A DNA stretch of 64,000 nt, from positions 372,001 to 436,000 of the forward strand of contig NZ_JAPELY010000001.1 in the NCBI RefSeq assembly GCF_026343295.1, written 5' to 3'. Source of the stretch: Streptomyces sp. NBC_00083 (GTDB lineage Bacteria; Actinomycetota; Actinomycetes; Streptomycetales; Streptomycetaceae). The position numbers were made by a program, and so were the translations under genes. The number at the start of each line of letters is the position of its first letter. The first letter of the stretch is position 1. The notes under the pieces are model-generated. The model searched no databases and was not told where the DNA came from. It saw only the letters and a list, made by a program, of their open reading frames with translations. This document shows, piece by piece, positions 1 through 9,500 of the stretch.

Positions 1-599
1 CCACGCTCATGCACTGCCTCGCCGGCCTCGACACCGTGACGAGCGGTCAGATCTACCTGGACGAGACCGAGATCACCGGCCTCAAGGACAAGAAGCTGAC
101 CCAGCTGCGCCGGGACCGGATCGGGTTCATCTTCCAGGCGTTCAACCTGCTGCCGACGCTGAACGCGCTGGAGAACATCACGCTGCCGATGGACATCGCG
201 GGCCGCAAGCCCGACGCGCAGTGGCTGGACCGGGTGGTGGAGACGGTGGGCCTCGCGGGGCGGCTCAAGCACCGGCCCACCCAGCTCTCCGGCGGCCAAC
301 AGCAACGCGTCGCCGTGGCACGGGCGTTGGCGGCGCGGCCGGAGATCATCTTCGGTGACGAGCCGACCGGAAACCTCGACTCGCGGGCCGGCGCCGAGGT
401 GCTCGGCTTCCTGCGCCAGTCCGTCGACGAGCTGGGTCAGACCATCGTGATGGTCACCCACGACCCGGTGGCCGCCTCCTACGCGGACCGGGTGCTCTAC
501 CTCGCCGACGGCCGCATCGTCGACGAGATGCTCCGCCCCACCGCCGAGGCCGTCCTCGACCGGATGAAGGACTTCGACGCGCGGGGGCGTACGTCATGA
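1..599 (+). CDS. ABC transporter ATP-binding protein (5' end outside window)
   Basis: ATPase subunit of a MacB/LolD-type ABC system, expected to drive the FtsX-type permease that follows. The window opens just inside Walker A: the first full codons read [10 protein letters not shown], the end of a GKST-LMHC-AGLD motif. Visible downstream are the Q-loop ([10 protein letters not shown]), the signature [15 protein letters not shown], Walker B ([14 protein letters not shown]) and the H-loop (VMVTHDP). The N-terminal ~55 residues are missing only because of the window edge. Its stop overlaps the permease start as ATGA, so the two are translationally coupled. It is very similar to the ATPase at 37352-38122. 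The substrate cannot be told from sequence. Confidence 0.95.
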   Translation, partial: TLMHCLAGLDTVTSGQIYLDETEITGLKDKKLTQLRRDRIGFIFQAFNLLPTLNALENITLPMDIAGRKPDAQWLDRVVETVGLAGRLKHRPTQLSGGQQQRVAVARALAARPEIIFGDEPTGNLDSRAGAEVLGFLRQSVDELGQTIVMVTHDPVAASYADRVLYLADGRIVDEMLRPTAEAVLDRMKDFDARGRTS

Positions 600-3172
600 G
601 CGTGCTCAAGACCTCGCTGCGCAACTTCCTCGCGCACAAGGGGCGGATGGCGCTGTCGGGCGTCGCGGTCCTGCTGTCCGTGGCGTTCGTCTGCGGCACG
701 CTCGTCTTCACCGACACCATGAACACCACCTTCGACAAGCTGTTCGCGGCGACCTCGGCCGACGTGACCGTCAGCCCCAAGTCGGCCACCGCGGACGGCG
801 CCCCGTCGCAGACGGGCAAGCCCGACGCACTGCCCGGCTCGCTCGTCGCCAAGGTCGCCAAGGTGCCCGGCGTGCGCACGGCGCAGGGCGCGGTCGGCAG
901 CACCGGCGTCACCGTCGTCGACGCCAAGAACGAGAACGTGGGCTCCACCAACGGCGCCCCGACCATCGCCGGCAACTGGACCGACAACGACCTCAAGGCG
1001 ATGGAGATCACCTCGGGCCGTGCCCCGCGCGGGCCGACCGAGATGATGGTCGACGCCGACACCGCCGACAAGCACCACCTCAAGATCGGCGACGAGCTGC
1101 GCACCATCGCCGTCACCGGCGACTTCACCGCGAAGATCACCGGCATCGCCACCTTCAAGGTGACCAACCCCGGCGCGGCCGTCGTCTACTTCGACACCGC
1201 GACCGCGCAGCGTGAACTCCTCGGCGGCACCGGTCAGTTCACCCAGATCAACGTCACCGCGGCGGACGGCGTCAGCGACCCCCAGCTCAAGCGGGACGTG
1301 GCGGCGGCGCTCGGCTCGGGCCCGTACAAGCTCCAGACGGCGAAGGAGGCGGCGGACGACAGCCGCGCCAGTGTCGGCTCGTTCCTCGACGTCATGAAGT
1401 GGGCGATGCTCGGCTTCGCCCTGATCGCCTTCCTCGTCGGCATCTTCCTCATCGTCAACACGTTCTCGATGCTGGTCACCCAGCGCACCCGCGAGATCGG
1501 CCTGATGCGCGCCGTCGGCTCCAGCCGCAAGCAGGTCAACCGGTCCGTGCTGGTGGAGGCGCTGCTGCTCGGCGTGGTCGGCTCGCTCCTCGGGGTCGGC
1601 GCGGGCGTCGGTCTCGCGGTCGGTCTGATGAAGCTGATGGGCTCCATCGGCATGGAGCTGTCGACCGGCGACCTCACCGTGCGGTGGACGACGCCCGTCA
1701 TCGGGCTGGTCCTCGGCGTCGTGGTGACCGTCGTCGCCGCCTACGTCCCGGCCCGACGCGCGGGAAAGATCTCGCCGATGGCCGCGCTGCGGGACGCCGG
1801 CACCCCGGCCGACGGCAAGGCGGGCGCGATCCGTGCCGCCATCGGGCTCGTCCTGACCGGCGCGGGCACCGCCGCCCTGTTCGCCTCCGCCAACTCCTCG
1901 AAGGCGGCGGCCGGTTCGGGCCTGCTCGGGCTCGGCGTGGTGCTCACCCTGATCGGCTTCGTCGTCGTCGGACCGCTGCTCGCGGGCGGTGTGGTGCGGG
2001 TGATCAGCGCCCTCGTCCTGCGGATGTTCGGCCCCGTCGGGCGGATGGCCGAGCGCAACGCGCTGCGCAACCCGCGGCGTACCGGAGCGACGGGTGCGGC
2101 CCTGATGATCGGGCTCGCCCTGGTGGCCTGCCTGTCGGTGGTCGGCTCCTCGATGGTCGCCTCGGCCACCGACGAGCTCGACAAGTCGGTCGGCGCGGAC
2201 TTCATCGTCTCCTCCGGCGCCGACCAGCCGATCGTGCCGCAGGCCGCGGACGCCGTGCGCAGGACGCCGGGCCTCGCCCACGTCACCAACTACAAGTCGG
2301 TGGACGCGAAGCTGACCGCCCCCGACGGCAAGGCCGCCGACGACCAGGTCACCGCCGCCGACCCCACCTACCAGCAGGACCTGCGGCGCACGACCGTCGC
2401 CGGTGACCTGGCGGCGGCGTACGGCAACGGCGCCATGTCGGTGGGCGACGCCTACGCCAAGGAACACGGCGTCAAGGTCGGCGACACGATGACCGTCGCC
2501 TTCAAGGGCGGCAGCACCGCGAAGCTGAAGGTCGCGGCGATCACCTCGGACGACACCAACGTCGACAAGGGCGCGATGTACACCAGCATCACGACCGTCG
2601 CGCGGTACCTGCCGGCCGACCGGATGCCCAAGAACGCGATCATGTTCGCCAAGGCCGAGGACGGCGGGGCGAAGCAGGCCTACGCCGCGCTCAAGGAGTC
2701 GCTCAAGGCCTATCCGCAGTACAAGGTGCAGGACCAGACCGACTTCAAGAAGGGCCTGAAGGACCAGATCGGCCAGCTCCTGAACATCGTGTACGGGCTG
2801 CTCGCCCTCGCCATCGTCGTGGCGGTGCTCGGTGTGGTGAACACCCTCGCGCTGTCGGTGGTCGAGCGGACCAGGGAGATCGGCCTGATGCGGGCGATCG
2901 GCCTCTCGCGCCGGCAGCTGCGCCGCATGATCCGCCTGGAGTCGGTGGTGATCGCCCTGTTCGGCGCGCTGCTCGGACTGGGGCTCGGCATGGGCTGGGG
3001 CACCACCGCGCAGAAGCTGCTCGCCCTGGAGGGCATGGGGGTCCTGGAGATCCCCTGGCCCACCATCGTCACCGTCTTCGTGGCCTCCGCGTTCGTGGGT
3101 CTGTTCGCCGCGCTGGTCCCGGCGTTCCGGGCGGGCCGCATGAACGTCCTGAACGCCATCGCGACGGACTGA
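596..3172 (+). CDS. ABC transporter permease, FtsX/MacB type, 858 aa
   Basis: Membrane permease with two MacB-PCD/FtsX modules. An N-terminal anchor (about residues 18-38) is followed by a large extracytoplasmic domain (to ~265). Three membrane helices follow with the FtsX hallmark TREIGLMRAVGSSRKQV (~300). A second FtsX module lies at the C-terminus with TREIGLMRAIGLSRRQL (~765) and three more helices. Families of this type move lipids or lipoproteins, export peptides or act mechanically on envelope enzymes, rather than importing solutes. The start overlaps the ATPase stop (ATGA). A paralogue with the same architecture is at 34736-37267. Confidence 0.93.
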   Translation: MSVLKTSLRNFLAHKGRMALSGVAVLLSVAFVCGTLVFTDTMNTTFDKLFAATSADVTVSPKSATADGAPSQTGKPDALPGSLVAKVAKVPGVRTAQGAVGSTGVTVVDAKNENVGSTNGAPTIAGNWTDNDLKAMEITSGRAPRGPTEMMVDADTADKHHLKIGDELRTIAVTGDFTAKITGIATFKVTNPGAAVVYFDTATAQRELLGGTGQFTQINVTAADGVSDPQLKRDVAAALGSGPYKLQTAKEAADDSRASVGSFLDVMKWAMLGFALIAFLVGIFLIVNTFSMLVTQRTREIGLMRAVGSSRKQVNRSVLVEALLLGVVGSLLGVGAGVGLAVGLMKLMGSIGMELSTGDLTVRWTTPVIGLVLGVVVTVVAAYVPARRAGKISPMAALRDAGTPADGKAGAIRAAIGLVLTGAGTAALFASANSSKAAAGSGLLGLGVVLTLIGFVVVGPLLAGGVVRVISALVLRMFGPVGRMAERNALRNPRRTGATGAALMIGLALVACLSVVGSSMVASATDELDKSVGADFIVSSGADQPIVPQAADAVRRTPGLAHVTNYKSVDAKLTAPDGKAADDQVTAADPTYQQDLRRTTVAGDLAAAYGNGAMSVGDAYAKEHGVKVGDTMTVAFKGGSTAKLKVAAITSDDTNVDKGAMYTSITTVARYLPADRMPKNAIMFAKAEDGGAKQAYAALKESLKAYPQYKVQDQTDFKKGLKDQIGQLLNIVYGLLALAIVVAVLGVVNTLALSVVERTREIGLMRAIGLSRRQLRRMIRLESVVIALFGALLGLGLGMGWGTTAQKLLALEGMGVLEIPWPTIVTVFVASAFVGLFAALVPAFRAGRMNVLNAIATD

Positions 3173-3196
3173 CGCACCGCACCACCGCGGCGCCCG

Positions 3197-4654
3197 TCAC
3201 GACTGGAGCTTCATCAGCACATAGCCCCCTGCCACCCCGGCGACCGTGTAACGGGCGCCGGGGTGCAGCGTCGTGGCGTACTCGACGGGGTCGCCCGCCC
3301 ACCCGTCGGAGTTGTCGATCGCGATGTACCGCGGGGTGACCGGGCGGGCGGAGCCCACCCAGAAGACCCGGCAGCGCGAGGTGAGACGGGCGATCGGGCC
3401 GATGTCCGCCTCCACGGTCGCCCCGTCCGGGATCCGCGCCAACAGGGCTTCCGCCGCGGCCACTTGGGGCTTCTTCTGGTACGTACCCGGCTCGGTGAGC
3501 GCTTCGAGGGGCAGCGACGGGGTGAGCGCGAGGGCCGCGACGGCCGCGCACAGCGGCAGCTTCGGGGCGTGGGTGCGCAGCCAGGCGCGCGGGCTGTGGC
3601 GCGCGGTGGCCACCGCATCGGTGAGCGCGAGCGCGACGACCGGCATCAGGACGGCGCTGTAGTGCCAGGCCGTCGACCAGTAGTGGTCGTCCGACGACAG
3701 GAAGCGCCAGCCCAGGGTGGGCAGCGCGGCGAGCAGCAGCGGGGAGCGCAGGGCGAGCAGGCCGGTGGTGGGGAGCAGGATCCAGGTCAGGGTGCGCAGC
3801 TTGAGGTGCCAGGCGGCGAAGGGGCCCGCCGCGTCGCCCCCGTCCACCTTGCTCCAGTAGTCGTAGCCGCCCGTGGTGTTGAAGGAGGGGATGACGACGG
3901 TGAGGGTGACCAGCGTCGCCACCACCCCGAGGACGGCCACGGCGAGCGCCCAGCGGGCGGCACGGGGCGAGACGCGGCGGGCCCGCACCGCGACGACGAC
4001 GGCGAGCGCGGCCGTCGTCATGCCCAGGTCCTCCTTCACGAGGACCAGGGGCACCGCGTACAGGAGCGCCGCGCGCCACCGGCCGCGCAGCACCGCCTCC
4101 AGGCTGAAGGCGATCAGCGGGACGGCGAAGCAGATCTCGTGGAAGTCGAAGTCGGCGGCGCGCTGGATCCCCCAGGACAGTCCGTACGCGACCCCGACCG
4201 CGAGGCCGGGGCCGCGCCCCAGCAGCCGGGCCGAGACGCGGGTCACCGGGACGGCGGCCAGCGCGAACAGGGCGGCCTGCGCGACGAGCAGGGTGACCGG
4301 GGTGGGGAAGAGCCGGTAGGCGGGCGCGAGCAGCGCGGTCACCGGGCTGAAGTGGTCCCCGAGGATGTTGGTGCCGGGCCCCTTCAGATCGGCGACCGGC
4401 GCCTGGAGGTGGGCGTAGGCGCGCACGGCCTGCTCGAAGATGCCGAGGTCCCAGGAGAGGGTCTCCATCCGTCGGTAGCGCTCGACCCCGAGCACGGTGT
4501 ACGCGGCGAACAGTGCGGCGGCGAGCAGATAGGGGTCGGCTGCCCGCCGCGGGAGTATTCGCCCCCGCAGGCGGCCTTGTCGCCGGTGTTCACCCGCTCC
4601 GGAGGAGCCGTCGGCGGTCCCTTGGTCGGGCAGCGTGAGCAGGACTCCGGACAT
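3197..4654 (-). CDS. DUF2079 family polytopic membrane protein, 485 aa
   Basis: Predicted integral membrane protein with roughly ten hydrophobic segments. The DUF2079 family signature is recognisable near the N-terminus: a tryptophan-aspartate-leucine-glycine stretch (SWDLGIFEQAVRAY) and NILGDHFSPV. The fold is related to GT-C glycosyltransferases, but no function is established. It starts 15 bp after the stop of the membrane protein at 4670-5221 and so probably ends a three-gene transcript headed by the ECF sigma factor. It converges on the ABC permease with only 24 bp between stops. Confidence 0.85.
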   Translation of the reverse strand: MSGVLLTLPDQGTADGSSGAGEHRRQGRLRGRILPRRAADPYLLAAALFAAYTVLGVERYRRMETLSWDLGIFEQAVRAYAHLQAPVADLKGPGTNILGDHFSPVTALLAPAYRLFPTPVTLLVAQAALFALAAVPVTRVSARLLGRGPGLAVGVAYGLSWGIQRAADFDFHEICFAVPLIAFSLEAVLRGRWRAALLYAVPLVLVKEDLGMTTAALAVVVAVRARRVSPRAARWALAVAVLGVVATLVTLTVVIPSFNTTGGYDYWSKVDGGDAAGPFAAWHLKLRTLTWILLPTTGLLALRSPLLLAALPTLGWRFLSSDDHYWSTAWHYSAVLMPVVALALTDAVATARHSPRAWLRTHAPKLPLCAAVAALALTPSLPLEALTEPGTYQKKPQVAAAEALLARIPDGATVEADIGPIARLTSRCRVFWVGSARPVTPRYIAIDNSDGWAGDPVEYATTLHPGARYTVAGVAGGYVLMKLQS

Positions 4655-4669
4655 GGTGGGCTCCTCGGA

Positions 4670-5221
4670 TCAGCGGGCGGGGAAGGTCGGGGTGGCGGTG
4701 CCGGTCGGGGTGACGGGCGGGGTGGACGCCGAGGGGGAGCCGGCGGGCGGCACGGGCCGTGAGGCGTGCACGGTGTCCGGCAGTGCGGACGACGACGGGG
4801 AGCCGCCGTCGGTTCCGGACGACGACGGGGAGCCGCCGTCGGTTCCGGGCGACGACGAGGGCAGGCCGTTCGTCCCGGGCGTGGGCGACGACGCCCCCGG
4901 GTCCGGCGACGCGGACGGCGACCCCTGCCCCGGCGCGGGCGAGGCCGACGCGGAACCCGCGCCGCTGGGTGTGGCGTCGGCCGGGACGGTGGCGGGCGGC
5001 ACCGGCGCGCTCTCCTGGAGCCGTACGCCGAGCGCGGCGCCGGACCCGGCGAGCAGGCACACCGTGCAGGCGGCGAGCGCGGCGAGGTTGCGCCGGCGGC
5101 GGCGCAGCCCGCGGGCCGCGACGTGTCCGGCGGGCTCGGCCACGGCGTGCCGGGCCCCCGTCTCGGCCGCCCGCTTCAGGGCGCGGGCCAGGAACTCCTC
5201 GTCCCGGTGGACGTCAGACAC
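4670..5221 (-). CDS. Single-pass membrane protein, putative partner of the ECF sigma factor, 183 aa
   Basis: An N-terminal ~40-residue cytoplasmic, charged segment (SDVHRDEEFLARALKRAAE...) is followed by an RRRRR stop, one membrane helix (LAALAACTVCLLAGSGAALG, ~47-66) and a long external Pro/Ser/Gly/Thr-rich tail. The gene overlaps the end of the sigma factor gene by 8 bp, the usual place for an anti-sigma factor or sigma-regulatory membrane protein. I see no zinc-binding HxxxCxxC motif, so it is not a classical ZAS anti-sigma. The tail contains a perfect 30-bp DNA tandem duplication (4788-4847), which may vary in length between strains. Function is inferred from position only. Confidence 0.75.
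   Translation of the reverse strand: MSDVHRDEEFLARALKRAAETGARHAVAEPAGHVAARGLRRRRRNLAALAACTVCLLAGSGAALGVRLQESAPVPPATVPADATPSGAGSASASPAPGQGSPSASPDPGASSPTPGTNGLPSSSPGTDGGSPSSSGTDGGSPSSSALPDTVHASRPVPPAGSPSASTPPVTPTGTATPTFPAR
4788..4847 (-). repeat. Two perfect 30-bp tandem copies within the tail of the membrane protein
   Basis: Two identical 30-bp units abut and are followed by a degenerate third. They encode a repeated GTDGGSPSSS-type decapeptide in the external low-complexity tail. The unit is in frame, so copy-number change would alter only tail length. Confidence 0.85.
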
Positions 5222-5705
5222 CGTGTTCCTCCTCCAGGAGACGGGGCGCGAGGGCGGCCCTGGCGCGTGACAGGTGGGTCTTGACGGTGCCGGCGGAGAT
5301 GCCGGTCTCGTGGGCGACCTGGTCCACGCTCAGGTCGCACACGTAGTGCAGGACGGCGACGCGGCGCTGCCGGTCGGAGAGGGTGCGCAGGGCGTCGACG
5401 AGGGCGACGGTGCCGGGGTCCGGTTCGGGGGCGGGGTCCGGGTGCGCGCGGTCGTGGCGGCGCCAGGCCTCGGCGGCCCTGCGGGTGCGGCGCCAGCGGC
5501 TTATGGCCAGGCGCCAGGCCACGGTCCGCACCCATGCGTCGGGGCCGGCGCCCGTGTCCAGGGCGGCTCTGCGGCCCCAGGCCCGCACGAATGCCTCCTG
5601 GACGACGTCCTGGGCCTCGTGGAGGTCGCCCGTCATCAGGTACACCTGGCCCACCAGCGGTTTCACGGCATGCGCGTAGAACTCCTCGAACTCCTCGTCG
5701 GTCAA
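5214..5705 (-). CDS. ECF RNA polymerase sigma factor, SigE-like actinobacterial subfamily, 163 aa
   Basis: Alternative sigma factor. Region 2 is present near residues 10-70 (EFEEFYAHAVKPLVGQVYLM, then GDLHEAQDVVQEAFVRAW, the core-binding helix). Region 4 is at ~105-155 (LSDRQRRVAVLHYVCDLSVD, GISAGTVKTHLSRARAAL). The opening and the VYLMTGDLHEAQDVVQEAFVRAW segment are typical of the SigE-like Streptomyces subfamily. The start is a TTG with GGGAG a few bases upstream. It heads an apparent operon with the membrane protein it overlaps and the DUF2079 gene. No autoregulatory promoter was identified. Confidence 0.92.
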   Translation of the reverse strand: MTDEEFEEFYAHAVKPLVGQVYLMTGDLHEAQDVVQEAFVRAWGRRAALDTGAGPDAWVRTVAWRLAISRWRRTRRAAEAWRRHDRAHPDPAPEPDPGTVALVDALRTLSDRQRRVAVLHYVCDLSVDQVAHETGISAGTVKTHLSRARAALAPRLLEEEHGV

Positions 5706-6527
5706 TGCGGCTCCCGTGGCGCTGGACAGGTCTCACGGGGTATACGCCCACCACCCCCTCCCCGGTTGACACCCCACCCCAACTTTCCCCCACCCCCCTC
5801 GGCCCCCCTCGGCCCCCCTGCGCCCGACCGGTCGACTCCGGGTGCCCTACTGGGCGTGTCCGGCCGGCTCCGGGTGCCCTACAGGGGCGCGGCAGGTCGA
5901 CGCCGGGTGCCCTACCAAGGGCGCGGGCCTGTGCCGTTTGCGCGGCTCCGCCGCGGTGGGCGCGGGCGATCCGCTCGGTGCCGGGTGCCCTACCGGGCGC
6001 GACCGGTCGGCGCCGGGTGCCCTACGTCTTTAGGGGCGCGGGGAACTGCGCGAGACGCGGGCACGGTCCGCAGACGAAAGCCGGGGTTGCTGGGGCTCTG
6101 CCCCAGGCCCCGGGGGATGCCCCACCCCACCCCTTCCCGAAACCCTCCGGGGGTTATGGAACGGGCTGAGGTCCAAGCTCCTGGGGCTCTGCCCCAGACC
6201 CCGTTCGCGCCCGAAAGGCGGTCGTCCTCAAACGCCGGACCGGCTGAAGATGCCGATGCCAGGCACCCTGCTAAGGGGGAGGGATGCCGATGCCGGCCAC
6301 CCTGCCAAGGGCAGCCCACCCAGGGGCGCGGGGAACTGCGCGACCGGGGCGAGGGGCAGGGGCCCAGGGGGGCCCGGGGCGCAGGGGGCCCGGGGATGCC
6401 CGGGGCGCAGGGGCCCCAGGGGTGGCCCGGGGCGCAGGGGGCCCCGGGGCGTCGTACGCTGGGAGACCCGGCCCGTACGACGTGTCGGGCAGTTCGCGTT
6501 GCCCACTCCCCGGGACGGATGCCCTCC
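5706..6527. repeat. Intergenic repeat block R1 between divergent sigma operon and mfd
   Basis: 822 bp without a credible gene. It begins with C-rich low complexity (5760-5820), then carries five copies of the 11-mer GGGTGCCCTAC (5840, 5872, 5905, 5983, 6015). A copy of the dispersed element also present in R2-R5 follows. Its segments are GGGGCGCGGGGAACTGCGCG (from ~6033), a GGGGCTCTGCCCC palindrome, a CCCCACCCCACCCC tract (~6121), and a final part with CGTCCTCAAACGCCGGAC (ending ~6247). A short extra copy of the GGGGAACTGCGCG segment lies at ~6327, then GGGGCC-rich repeats up to 6450. No promoter could be picked with confidence. Confidence 0.85.
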
Positions 6528-9500
6528 ATGAGCCTGCACGGTCTGCTGGACGCAGTTGTACGAGACCCCGCGCTCGCCGACGCGGTGAAGGCCGCCACCG
6601 ACGGCCACCGGATGCACATCGACCTGGTCGGACCCCCCGCCGCCCGCCCCTTCGCCATCGCGGGCCTCGCGCGCGACGCGGGGCGCACGGTGCTCGCCGT
6701 GACCGCCACCGGCCGCGAGGCCGAGGACCTGGCGGCGGCGCTGCGCGCGATGCTGCCCGCCGACGAGGTCGTCGAGTACCCCTCCTGGGAGACGCTGCCG
6801 CACGAACGCCTCTCGCCGCGCAGCGACACCGTGGGCCGCCGCCTCGCCGTGCTGCGCCGCCTGGTGCACCCCAGCAAGGACGACCCCGCGGCGGGCCCGG
6901 TCTCCGTCGTCGTCGCACCCATCCGCTCCGTACTGCAGCCGCAGGTCAAGGGGCTCGGCGACCTCGTCCCCGTCTCCCTGCGCACCGGGCAGAGCGCCGA
7001 CCTCGGCGAGATCGTCGAGGGGCTCGCCGCCGCCGCGTACGCACGGGTCGAACTCGTGGAGAAGCGAGGGGAGTTCGCGGTCCGCGGCGGCATCCTCGAT
7101 GTGTTCCCGCCCACCGAGGAGCATCCGCTGCGCGTCGAGTTCTGGGGCGACGACGTCGAGGAGATCCGCTACTTCAAGGTCGCCGACCAGCGCTCCCTGG
7201 AGGTCGCCGAGCACGGCCTGTGGGCGCCGCCCTGCCGCGAGCTGCTGCTCACCGACGACGTGCGCACCCGCGCCGCCGCCCTCGCCGAGGCGCACCCCGA
7301 GCTCGGCGAGCTGCTCGGGAAGATCGCCGAGGGGATCGCGGTGGAGGGCATGGAGTCCCTCGCGCCGGTCCTCGTCGACGAGATGGAGCTGCTCATCGAC
7401 GTGCTGCCCAAGGGCGCGATGGCCGTGGTCTGCGACCCCGAGCGGGTGCGGACCCGGGCCGCGGACCTCGTCGCGACCAGCCAGGAGTTCCTCCAGGCGT
7501 CCTGGGCGGCCAGCGCCGGCGGCGGCGAGGCGCCCATCGACGTGGACGCCGCGTCGCTGTGGGGCATCGCCGACGTACGGGAGCGGGCCCGAGAGCTCGG
7601 CATGATGTGGTGGTCGGTCTCCCCGTTCGCCGCCGACGCCGCGGACCTGGACGACGAAACCCTCAAGCTCGGCATGCACGCCCCCGAGACGTACCGCGGA
7701 GACACCCAGCGCGCCCTCGCCGACACCAAGCAGTGGCTCGCCGACGGCTGGCGCACGGTGTACGTGACGGCGGGCCACGGCCCGGCGTCGCGCACCGTGG
7801 AGGTCCTCGGCGGCGAGGGCATCGCGGCCCGCCTCGACCCCGAACTCGACGCGTTGACGCCCTCCGTCGTCCAGGTGACGTGCGGCGCCATCGACTACGG
7901 GTTCATCGACCCGGCGCTCAAGCTCGCCGTCCTCACCGAGACCGACCTCACCGGCCAGCGCTCCGTCACCAAGGACCTCGGCCGCATGCCGGCCCGGCGC
8001 CGCAAGACCATCGACCCGCTCACCCTGGAGGTGGGCGACTACATCGTGCACGAGCAGCACGGTGTGGGCCGCTACATCGAGATGGTGCAGCGCACGGTGC
8101 AGAACGCGACCCGCGAGTACCTGCTCGTCGAGTACGCGCCCGCCAAGCGCGGCCAGCCCGGTGACCGGCTCTACATCCCCACCGACCAGCTGGAGCAGGT
8201 CACCAAGTACGTCGGCGGCGAGGCCCCGACGCTGCACCGGCTCGGCGGCGCCGACTGGACCAAGACCAAGGCGCGCGCGAAGAAGGCCGTCAAGGAGATC
8301 GCCGCCGATCTGATCCGCCTGTACAGCGCGCGCATGGCGGCGCCCGGTCACGCCTTCGGCTCGGACACGCCGTGGCAGCGCGAGCTGGAGGACGCCTTCC
8401 CGTACGCGGAGACCCCCGACCAGCTCTCGACGATCGCCGAGGTCAAGGAGGACATGGAGAAGACGGTCCCGATGGACCGTCTGATCTGCGGCGATGTCGG
8501 CTACGGAAAGACGGAGATCGCGGTGCGCGCCGCGTTCAAGGCCGTGCAGGACGGCAAGCAGGTCGCCGTCCTCGTGCCGACCACCCTCCTCGTGCAGCAG
8601 CACTTCGGCACGTTCACCGAGCGGTACGCCCAATTCCCCGTCAACGTAAGGGCGTTGAGCCGGTTCCAGACCGACACCGAGGCCAAGGCGACGCTCGAGG
8701 GGCTCAAGGACGGCTCGGTCGACCTCGTCATCGGCACGCACCGCCTGTTCTCCTCGGAGACCAAGTTCAAGGACCTGGGCCTGGTCATCGTCGACGAGGA
8801 GCAGCGCTTCGGCGTCGAGCACAAGGAGCAGCTGAAGAAGCTCCGCGCCAACGTGGACGTCCTGACCATGTCCGCGACCCCCATTCCCCGTACGCTCGAA
8901 ATGGCCGTCACCGGCATCCGCGAGATGTCGACGATCACCACGCCGCCCGAGGAGCGCCACCCCGTCCTCACCTTCGTGGGCCCGTACGAGGAGAAGCAGA
9001 TCGGCGCGGCGGTGCGGCGCGAGCTGCTGCGCGAGGGCCAGGTCTTCTACATCCACAACCGGGTCGAGTCCATCGACCGGGCCGCGGCGCGGCTGCGCGA
9101 GATCGTGCCGGAGGCGCGCATCCAGACCGCGCACGGGCAGATGGGCGAGACTCAGCTGGAGCAGGTCGTCGTCGACTTCTGGGAGAAGAAGTTCGACGTG
9201 CTGGTCTCGACGACGATCGTCGAGTCCGGCATCGACATCTCCAACGCCAACACCCTCATCGTCGAGCGCGGCGACAACTTCGGCCTCTCCCAGCTGCACC
9301 AGCTGCGCGGCCGGGTGGGCCGCGGCCGGGACCGGGGCTACGCCTACTTCCTGTACCCGCCGGAGAAGCCGCTGACGGAGACCGCGCACGAGCGGCTCGC
9401 CACCATCGCCCAGCACACCGAGATGGGCGCGGGCATGTACGTGGCGATGAAGGACCTGGAGATCCGTGGCGCGGGCAACCTGCTCGGCGGCGAGCAGTCC

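Noticed and set aside
497..2467. A 656-codon antisense frame over the ABC permease
   Set aside because: Low-complexity translation (GVGVAHRHGA..., Asp/His/Arg repeats) and a well-supported gene opposite.
5830..6430. CRISPR array in R1
   Set aside because: The repeated 11-mers are too short and irregularly spaced (32 to 78 bp), and no cas gene is present.
5274..6527. In-frame N-terminal extension of mfd through the repeat block
   Set aside because: It would translate non-coding repeats and run through the sigma factor gene. The Mfd N-terminus starts normally at 6528.
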